Positions 29,566 to 34,979 of a stretch of DNA of 34,979 nucleotides are shown piece after piece. Position 1 is the stretch's first letter. Every line of letters begins with the position of its first letter. This stretch comes from a virus: IMG/VR virus record IMGVR_UViG_3300033571_003673, positions 1 to 34,979 of that record, one strand, 5' to 3'. The notes under the pieces were generated by a model, which ran no database searches, was not told where the DNA came from, and saw only the letters and a list, made by a program, of their open reading frames with translations. A program made the position numbers and the translations under genes.

Positions 29566-30155
29566 CCGGTTTTTCCAAACTGATAATTGATGGTTGTAAT
29601 GAACGCAACGCGATTCATTGAAGTATCGCCAGGCGTAAAGAACTGCCAAGAATTGTTATTGGTGTAACGCCCGGCTATGCGGTTTTTTAGAATCAATTGA
29701 ATTGAAGATGCATTAACGCTAATGATGCCAACAAACATTCGCGCTTCTTCCATCCATTGTTCAGATATAGCAAAACTGTTTACATATCCGGTAAAGAATT
29801 TATAAAGCCCCCCGGTTCCGCCGGTGGTAATCAGTTCACCATCAACATTAAAAAAGCCATGCCAGGCTTCAATCTTGGAACCTTTAATTTCATTACCCAA
29901 CACCCACCCCAACATGGCAGTATCAATACCAACCAGGGAAAAGGTTGTTTCGTTTGCGGTTGATTTAATATCTCGCACCGCTTCGCCTACTTGCATCAAT
30001 TGCCCAACGCCTGCAAACGGTTCCGGATCAACGGCGGGAACTGTAATTGGTGCGGGCGCGGTTGTAAACAAATAAGTATTTGAAGGCGTGGTTACCCTTA
30101 CAAAATCCGCATAACGAATATTGTTTGTGTTATCTACCGGTGCAATTATGTTCAT
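29562..30155 (-). CDS. Tail-tip hub-like protein (DUF2163-like)
   Basis: 197 residues. The start RYADFVRVTTPSNTYLFTTA, the middle GVGQLMQVGEAVRDIKSTAN and TFSLVGIDTAMLGWVLGNEI, and KIEAWHGFFNVDGELITTGG then KFFTGYVNSFAIS follow the pattern of the N-terminal domain of DUF2163-type tip proteins (beta-rich ring under the tail tube). No cysteine-protease or TIM-barrel domain is present. It stands between the distal tail protein and the GNAT/J genes, in agreement with a hub role. The family call is moderately sure. Confidence 0.65.
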   Translation of the reverse strand: MNIIAPVDNTNNIRYADFVRVTTPSNTYLFTTAPAPITVPAVDPEPFAGVGQLMQVGEAVRDIKSTANETTFSLVGIDTAMLGWVLGNEIKGSKIEAWHGFFNVDGELITTGGTGGLYKFFTGYVNSFAISEQWMEEARMFVGIISVNASSIQLILKNRIAGRYTNNNSWQFFTPGDTSMNRVAFITTINYQFGKTG

Positions 30156-30835
30156 GCCGTTACCGCTTCAAATGCTACAAAATTGCCATCCCAGGAAATG
30201 AACGAATCATTGGTAATTGGCATCAATGTATAGGTTGGATATTCACGCAAGATTACCGGGAATGTAACCCCAATATATGAGTTGCCGCCCATGTTAACGG
30301 TAGTTCCGTATTGACCAATAACGGCATCAATTGGTGATGTTACTGCGGTTAACAAATTGCGATGAACGGGAATGTTAACAGTTGATCCAAATCCCCGTTG
30401 AACATCTTGGGTTGCAATGTAACTGTATAAACCTACTTGGCAAAAATCACCTGCGCGAACTATGTATTCCATGCCGCCCATCGAAGGAAGGTTTCCAAGA
30501 ACAAGCGTTTTATTTGCGCTTGCCGTTTGCCATTCGCAGGCGGCAATCTCGACTGCGGTCATATCGCCCTGGTACTGAATATAGTTAACCCAACCCGTAG
30601 TTCCAAAATTGAGGTATTGAGTAAGTGCTTTATCGTAGTACCGTAAAGTTGCAAGCAAATCCCGATTTTCTGAATAATACAAATACTTCATTGGGGTAAG
30701 CGTAAATTGAAATGGAACTACGGTAAGAATTTCAGAAGTGCTAATGCGTTGATTGCGGCTTAACACTTGCCCAACAAACCGTTGATCGTTAATCCCAACG
30801 CTTTCAGTAATTGCTAGTATTTGGTTCAAACTCAT
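30152..30835 (-). CDS. Distal tail protein (Dit-like)
   Basis: 227 residues, beta-rich. Segments such as QRISTSEILTVVPFQFTLTP (about 28-48), NIPVHRNLLTAVTSPIDAVI and PVILREYPTYTLMPITNDSF suggest a two-domain ring protein. The position immediately after the tape measure is that of the distal tail protein that caps the tube and carries tip and fibre proteins. The identification is by position and length rather than by a motif. The start at 30835 is two bases from the tape-measure region. Confidence 0.6.
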   Translation of the reverse strand: MSLNQILAITESVGINDQRFVGQVLSRNQRISTSEILTVVPFQFTLTPMKYLYYSENRDLLATLRYYDKALTQYLNFGTTGWVNYIQYQGDMTAVEIAACEWQTASANKTLVLGNLPSMGGMEYIVRAGDFCQVGLYSYIATQDVQRGFGSTVNIPVHRNLLTAVTSPIDAVIGQYGTTVNMGGNSYIGVTFPVILREYPTYTLMPITNDSFISWDGNFVAFEAVTA

Positions 30836-30839
30836 TTAA

Positions 30840-33071
30840 TCACCTGCTTGCCGGAATACTACGCGCCGCCGATTGGTTAGCCGCATAGATTGTTTGTTTG
30901 TTTTGTGTAAGAAACTGCATTGCACTTTGAGTATCAATTGCAGATAAATGTTGAACCACCGGCGCGTTATAAACCACCGATGGTTGATTACCCATAACAC
31001 TTGATAGTTGCTGATTAGGAATTACTGTACCGCCTTGGCGATTAGGAATAAACAATTCCGCACCATGTTCGCCAACAATTGTGGGTTGGTTAATAAATCC
31101 ACCATCGGCGGCACCGCCAATAGTCATTCCGCTACCGCCGCCACCAAACCCGAAAAAACTCATACCCATACGGAATAACTGCATGGCTTGCATCTTTAGT
31201 TGAATAGCAATTAAGTCCTGGATAATTGATTTGGCAAAATCCTTAAATGAGAATTTGCCGGTACGAACAAAGGTGTCAATTGCGGAATTCATATTGGAAA
31301 CTACCGCATTAAATGATTCGCCCCCAACCCTTGCGTAGTTTTGTGCATCTTCTGAAAACGATCTAAACGCCTGGTTCCAACCTTCGCTAAACGATCCTTG
31401 GCGGGCGCGTTCGGCTTCAATGTTACCAACTCGCACTTCGCTAAGTTCTTTTTCGGCGTTCATTACGCCTTCGATCTGCGTTTTAGCAAGTTGATATTCT
31501 TGGCTTGATTCGTTGCCGCCCGCTTTTGCTAATGCTTCCTTGCGCTGTTGTTCCAACTCCAACATACGCTTTTCAAGGTTAAGGCGTTCTTCTGCAATTC
31601 TAAAATCGAATTGACTCATTTTATAGCGTTGCCCTTCGAGATCGGCGCGGCGTTGATTAAAGATTTCCATCTTAACAATGAACTCGCCCTGCATTTGCAT
31701 TAACTGCAATTCCTTTTGGCGTTGGGCAACAATAAATTCACGATCATTTTTTTCGCGAACATTGGCGGATTCAACGGCAACACGATACCGTTCTTCAATT
31801 GCGCCACGCATGGATGCGCTTAAATTGGCTTTAGATAATGCTTCGTTTCGTTCTGCCGCCGCCCTTGCAATGGCTTCTTCTTTACGCAATACGGCTTCGG
31901 CAAGTTGGGTTTCTGATTGCGAAGTATTTAACGAAGCAACTCGCACTTCACCCCGGCGGCGTTCAATATCTAGCAACTGCCGATTAAGTTGTACCCGCGC
32001 GCGTAATGCTTCTGATTCTTTACTGCCGGATGCGCCACCGCCTGCGGCACCACCGCCGGAAGTTGCCGGCGCGGTTTCGGGATTTGCTTCTGCGGCGGCA
32101 ATTGTTTCTTCGCTTTGATCGTCAAATATTTTTTTTGCGGCAAAGTACGAAGCCAATGCCGCGCCCGCCATTGCAATACCTTTGATTCCCTGGGCGGATT
32201 GAATTGCAATTCCTAGGGTTGCAGTTGTTTTAAGTGCCGCATTAAGTGCCTTAAATACCGCAACCAATCTAAACATACCGTTAATAACAACTGCGCCGGT
32301 AATTGCAACCATTGCCGCTTTAATAGTGTTAACGCTTGCAATTGCTTCGTTGCCACTTGCGCCGGTAAACGGTGAAAGCATTTCGGCAATTGCAAGTTTA
32401 ATGTTGTTGTAGGTGTTATCTATTACATCGCCAAATTCTGCCAGGCGGCGCATGGCTTCTTCTTGTTGTTTGAATCCCGCACTAGATTTTCCCAGGGCTT
32501 CGGCAATGCCTTCAATGTCGCGCCCTAAACCGGCTTTACCCAATACATCTTTAACCGCCTTAATGCGTTCGTAAGTATTTCCAATGCCCGCCAATCCTTC
32601 ATACACGCGGCGAATGGCTTGATCCGGTGCAAGGTTTTGCAGTTCTTCGAACGAAATTCCAAGGGCTTCAAATGTTGCAATTGCGGCATCATTGCCTTCC
32701 TGGGCGGAAGCAATTTGCGTAAACATCCTGGAAATAATTTTGTTTGCATCTTCTGCTTTGCCGCCTGATAAAACAACGGCTTGTTGGAATTGCAGGATGC
32801 GGGCAATACTCATGTTGTACGATTTAGATAAATCATCAACCTGCCCTGCCATATCCATTGTTGCTTTAGCCAATATGCCCATGCCGGCAAGGGATAGCCC
32901 CATCGCGCCGCCCAAGGCATTAAAGGTGTTCTTTAGATTTTTAAGATCAATGCCCAGGTTGTTAAACGAACCCTGCAAATCTTTTGCTTGTTGTTTGGCT
33001 TTAGCGGTTGCCTTATCCCAATCAACCGTTACCAATCCCAACTTAACCGATAGTGATCCAATTACTGCCAT
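30840..33071 (-). CDS. Tail tape measure protein
   Basis: 743 residues. Long helical regions alternate with a hydrophobic middle (IKAAMVAITGAVVINGMFRL, and IAMAGAALASYFAAKK). The N-terminal part (LKNLKNTFNALGGAMGLSLA, then MDMAGQVDDLSKSYNMSIAR) and the C-terminal part (KFSFKDFAKSIIQDLIAIQL, then GGAADGGFINQPTIVGEHGA and ELFIPNRQGG) are typical of lambda-H-type tape measures. A Ser/Gly/Ala linker at about 337-350 separates the parts. By the usual 1.5 Angstrom per residue rule the tail would be about 110 nm. It follows the tail chaperones, as normal. Confidence 0.92.
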   Translation of the reverse strand: MAVIGSLSVKLGLVTVDWDKATAKAKQQAKDLQGSFNNLGIDLKNLKNTFNALGGAMGLSLAGMGILAKATMDMAGQVDDLSKSYNMSIARILQFQQAVVLSGGKAEDANKIISRMFTQIASAQEGNDAAIATFEALGISFEELQNLAPDQAIRRVYEGLAGIGNTYERIKAVKDVLGKAGLGRDIEGIAEALGKSSAGFKQQEEAMRRLAEFGDVIDNTYNNIKLAIAEMLSPFTGASGNEAIASVNTIKAAMVAITGAVVINGMFRLVAVFKALNAALKTTATLGIAIQSAQGIKGIAMAGAALASYFAAKKIFDDQSEETIAAAEANPETAPATSGGGAAGGGASGSKESEALRARVQLNRQLLDIERRRGEVRVASLNTSQSETQLAEAVLRKEEAIARAAAERNEALSKANLSASMRGAIEERYRVAVESANVREKNDREFIVAQRQKELQLMQMQGEFIVKMEIFNQRRADLEGQRYKMSQFDFRIAEERLNLEKRMLELEQQRKEALAKAGGNESSQEYQLAKTQIEGVMNAEKELSEVRVGNIEAERARQGSFSEGWNQAFRSFSEDAQNYARVGGESFNAVVSNMNSAIDTFVRTGKFSFKDFAKSIIQDLIAIQLKMQAMQLFRMGMSFFGFGGGGSGMTIGGAADGGFINQPTIVGEHGAELFIPNRQGGTVIPNQQLSSVMGNQPSVVYNAPVVQHLSAIDTQSAMQFLTQNKQTIYAANQSAARSIPASR

Positions 33072-33073
33072 GA

Positions 33074-33589
33074 TTAACCGCCTTTACCTTTTTGTTGCCC
33101 CCAATTAACTTCCGCCCATATTGCTTGCCCTAGGCGCGAGATCACGCGATCAATGTTGTTATTCAACGCAGGGCGAAGGAATGGGCGCATTGGTGTACGG
33201 GCGTTGCCGAACTCCTGGGAAATTGGTGCGCGGCTTTTGTTAGACCAGGTTGTTTGCAACTTGCCGCGTTTGTTAACAATAAAATTCTGCACCGAATCCG
33301 AACGCAGGGTGGATGCCGTTACTCGCGCCATAAACATTTCGCCGGCATAACGGTTTGAACTTTTATCCCTGGATTGCGGGCGGTGTACCCGCATATAAAT
33401 TCGATCTGCCGTTTCGCCCGTATCTTTAGGGGCAAATGATTTGGCATCCTGCAACACCGGTTCCATCGCCCAGGTTAGTGCCTTGCGCCAAATCTTATCG
33501 GTTTTGCCTTTGCCAATTTCTTCGGATAACTCGTTCATCTTGGCAAACAATTCTTCGAAACCTTCAACGCGGAATTCGGCGTTACTCAT
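33074..33589 (-). CDS. HK97 gp10-like protein (tail/neck component)
   Basis: 171 residues. Family features: RVEGFEELFAKMNELSEEIG at the start, IWRKALTWAMEPVLQDAKSF, APKDTGETADRIYMRV, and SRAPISQEFGNARTPMRPFL, RPALNN at the end: the 'PxDTGxLxxxI...EFGTxxxxxxPFLRPA' pattern of HK97 gp10 proteins. In HK97-like phages this gene normally lies among the connectors before the tail tube gene; here it stands after the chaperones, directly before the tape measure. Its start overlaps the chaperone stop (ATGA). Confidence 0.82.
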   Translation of the reverse strand: MSNAEFRVEGFEELFAKMNELSEEIGKGKTDKIWRKALTWAMEPVLQDAKSFAPKDTGETADRIYMRVHRPQSRDKSSNRYAGEMFMARVTASTLRSDSVQNFIVNKRGKLQTTWSNKSRAPISQEFGNARTPMRPFLRPALNNNIDRVISRLGQAIWAEVNWGQQKGKGG

Positions 33590-33906
33590 TTAGCAAACCT
33601 TTCCTTGTTGAACCCCTTGGCTTGCGCCATGTAACCCAATAGGTTTGAACTTACTTGTTCTTCGGGGGTTGGTTCAAAATCAGGGTTGACCAGGTATTCG
33701 TTAATCCAGGGGAAGATTTGTTCGACCTTATAAGCAGGCGCGTTTTGTGGGCGAATGTAATTAAACAATGCGGTAGTAATCGGTGCTAATGCATCGAACA
33801 CGCCTTTGTTTCCCAACATCCCTTCCGCGTACATGATCTGTATATCCCCAAATAATTCTTCATCCAAACCATCTATGTATTCTGTCGTATGTCCGTTAAA
33901 CACCAT
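33586..33906 (-). CDS. Tail assembly chaperone, downstream (T-like) part
   Basis: 106 residues if read from the ATG at 33906, but the frame is open back into the upstream chaperone gene and has the phase expected for a -1 frameshift product. The protein is acidic near the start (MVFNGHTTEYIDGLDEELFG) and contains FEPTPEEQVSSNLLGYMAQA near the end. The ATG has no ribosome binding site, which supports expression mainly as a fusion. It corresponds to the T part of lambda G-T, which holds the tube protein on the tape measure during tail assembly. Confidence 0.72.
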   Translation of the reverse strand: MVFNGHTTEYIDGLDEELFGDIQIMYAEGMLGNKGVFDALAPITTALFNYIRPQNAPAYKVEQIFPWINEYLVNPDFEPTPEEQVSSNLLGYMAQAKGFNKERFAK

Positions 33907-33938
33907 TGCCGCCGTTACTTGGCGGCGCAGGCTACGCC

Positions 33939-34460
33939 TTAATTTTTTTTTACAGTTTTATAGTCAGGCTTAATTGCCTGATCTATTGCCTTCAATATTT
34001 CTTGCACCGCAAATTCGGGAAACTCGGCAGTAATTTCATCGTATGTTTCTGTTACCGGTTCATTTGTTTCCGAAACTAGCAAATGGAAATATTCTTCAAC
34101 TCTAGTTTCTTCGATTGCGGCAAATGTTGCAATTTGTTTTACGGATTTACCATCAACAATCAAATCATCATCCAATACTTCGATGGTTTGTTTTTCTTTG
34201 TTAATGGCTTCCAGGAATTCTTTGCCCGCTTCATCCAATGTTTTACGCAATGGCGCGGCAAACTTTTCGTACATTTTGGCAACGCGTTCTTCGGGCGGGT
34301 TCACAATCTTCGCGGTAATTTCTTCCATTTCTTTTTTCAATGGAACGCGAACGCGAATATCAAATTTCACATCGCCCAGGTCAACGGTTGCCCGTTTAAT
34401 CTTAGATTTATCGGCAACGATCTCGTAAGATTTGCCTAGTTTGTTTGCAAGTTTTCCCAT
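33939..34460 (-). CDS. Tail assembly chaperone, upstream (G-like) part
   Basis: 173 residues, charged and helical, starting MGKLANKLGKSYEIVADKSK. The middle has RVRVPLKKEMEEITAKIVNP and KFAAPLRKTLDEAGKEFLEA, the end FAVQEILKAIDQAIKPDYKT, then VKKN just before the stop at 33939. A nine-A run in its last codons is the frameshift site that extends a part of the chains into the following frame. It lies between the tail tube and the tape measure, the place of G-type chaperones. It overlaps the upstream gene by one base. Confidence 0.8.
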   Translation of the reverse strand: MGKLANKLGKSYEIVADKSKIKRATVDLGDVKFDIRVRVPLKKEMEEITAKIVNPPEERVAKMYEKFAAPLRKTLDEAGKEFLEAINKEKQTIEVLDDDLIVDGKSVKQIATFAAIEETRVEEYFHLLVSETNEPVTETYDEITAEFPEFAVQEILKAIDQAIKPDYKTVKKN

Positions 34461-34717
34461 TATTCCGATCCCTTAACAATCTTTGCGTAAATGGCATTAT
34501 TCAATCGAACGGCGTAGTCCGCACATTCTTCCGGTGTCAATTTATCCGCATGATTTTTGGCTATTTCATAAGCAATATGAATTCCCGCCAACCGTTGTTG
34601 GGGAAAGCCAAACCAATTCTTTTGCCCGGTATTAAATTGGGTTACAAGAAAGGTTAAGAGTGCTTCCGAATTATTCGGAAATGGGTTTGTGGGTATCGTA
34701 GTATTGTTTATTGTCAT
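34460..34717 (-). CDS. Small protein between tail tube and chaperone genes, unknown function
   Basis: 85 residues, ATG at 34717. The first 15 residues are polar (Asn/Thr/Pro), followed by helices: SEALLTFLVTQFNTGQKNWF, RLAGIHIAYEIAKNHADKL and YAVRLNNAIYAKIVK. No motif is recognised. It may be an accessory chaperone or a minor tail component. There is no clear ribosome binding site; the gene follows a UUCG hairpin, and its stop overlaps the chaperone start. Confidence 0.65.
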   Translation of the reverse strand: MTINNTTIPTNPFPNNSEALLTFLVTQFNTGQKNWFGFPQQRLAGIHIAYEIAKNHADKLTPEECADYAVRLNNAIYAKIVKGSE

Positions 34718-34727
34718 ATTGTGTAAA

Positions 34728-34747
34728 CAAGCCCCCGAAGGGGCTTG
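34728..34747 (-). terminator. UUCG-tetraloop hairpin after the major tail protein gene
   Basis: The leftward RNA forms CAAGCCCC-UUCG-GGGGCUUG, a perfect eight-base-pair stem closed by a C(UUCG)G tetraloop, followed by UUUACAC. It starts ten bases past the tail tube stop. The short U-run makes it a leaky terminator or a 3'-end stabiliser for an abundant message. Confidence 0.6.
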
Positions 34748-34756
34748 CCTGGTTAA

Positions 34757-34979
34757 TTAACTATTTGACCAACCATAAGCGTTGCCGCCGGTTGGGTGAA
34801 GCGTAAAGATAAACTTACCTTCTGCGCTTGGGCTTAAATCCCATTGCAAACCACCAACGCGGGCATTAAAGGCATAAGCAACGGTATCTGTGCCATCGTA
34901 AGCGGCGATCACATAAGTACGGATAATCGTACCGTTGTAACCATCATCACGAATAAGCAATTGTGCAGGATCGGCAGGA
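34757..34979 (-). CDS. Major tail (tail tube) protein, C-terminal part (with the repeated 87 bases)
   Basis: Second part of the gene that starts at 383. Bases 34893-34979 repeat bases 1-87; the unique part is 34757-34892. The encoded C-terminus reads TVAYAFNARVGGLQWDLSPS, then AEGKFIFTLHPTGGNAYGWS and NS before the stop codon. Beta-rich and without cysteine, as in most tube subunits. The function argument is given at the other part. Confidence 0.8.
   Translation of the reverse strand, partial: PADPAQLLIRDDGYNGTIIRTYVIAAYDGTDTVAYAFNARVGGLQWDLSPSAEGKFIFTLHPTGGNAYGWSNS
34893..34979. repeat. 87-bp terminal direct repeat, right copy
   Basis: Identical over all 87 positions to bases 1-87. It is an overlap of a circular sequence, so the unique length is 34,892 bp. 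Confidence 0.95.

Larger units (their letters stand above)
33586..34460 (-). other. Predicted -1 frameshift product (G-T chaperone fusion, 291 aa) and its slippery site
   Basis: The codons GTA AAA AAA AAT at the end of the upstream gene contain A AAA AAA in the right phase (nine A residues at 33951-33943). After a -1 slip the frame reads on through TTA AGG CGT without a stop, 13 codons to the ATG of the downstream frame, then to 33586. GCCGCC-aagtaac-GGCGGC (33926-33908) can form a six-base-pair stem 16 bases behind the slip site and could stimulate the shift. The 0-frame stop comes two codons after the site. This is the standard layout of siphovirus tail chaperones. Confidence 0.85.

Noticed and set aside
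33586-33906. T-like chaperone as an independently started gene
   Set aside because: Its ATG lacks a ribosome binding site and lies in a frame that continues from the slippery A-run, so expression as a fusion is more likely.

Overview
The window is one complete genome of a tailed phage with a long non-contractile tail (siphovirus type), read through its join. Bases 1-87 are repeated exactly at 34893-34979, so the molecule closes into a circle of 34,892 bp and the major tail protein gene runs across the join. The head genes are of HK97 type (P27-like small terminase, HK97-like portal, S78/U35-type prohead protease, HK97-fold capsid). I see no integrase, CI-like repressor, DNA polymerase, helicase or primase, so I infer a small, probably virulent phage that uses the host replisome. 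Base composition near half GC, AAAGGA-type ribosome binding sites, signal peptides and a holin/M15 endolysin set suggest a Gram-negative host, probably an aquatic proteobacterium; this host guess is weak.

Layout. A roughly 700 bp region without protein genes (13041-13747) separates two divergent units. Rightward (13748-17053) lies a short early unit: small unknown proteins, then an ERF annealing protein, a YqaJ exonuclease and an SSB with the DDDLPF tail, then small membrane proteins. Leftward, one strand carries about 31 kb with no gene on the other strand: small regulators and nucleases (13040 to 10987: Cys-motif protein, PD-(D/E)XK nuclease, sigma-region-4-like HTH, replication-associated protein, HNH/Ref-like nuclease, RusA), two tiny secreted Cys-rich peptides, an initiator-tRNA-like gene, a winged HTH, a DUF5856-like protein and an HNH protein. 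It continues with a likely cos/pac region, terminase, portal, protease, two capsid paralogues, connectors, tail tube (across the join), tail chaperones with a -1 frameshift, tape measure, tail tip, a GNAT acetyltransferase, a large tip protein, a fibre/adhesin cluster and the lysis genes. It ends at an intrinsic terminator at 17062-17083.

Most notable points: (1) a leftward non-coding RNA gene inside the divergent region, with its own sigma-70-like promoter, a long closing stem and a U-tract; (2) a tRNA gene with the initiator-tRNA acceptor stem (including the C1:A72 mismatch), CAU anticodon and encoded CCA, but no recognisable D-arm; (3) two tandem HK97-fold capsid proteins, the second fused in frame to an unrelated N-terminal domain and carrying a strong internal start; (4) a well-formed A AAA AAA frameshift signal for the tail chaperones; (5) strong over-use of CCWGG in many genes.
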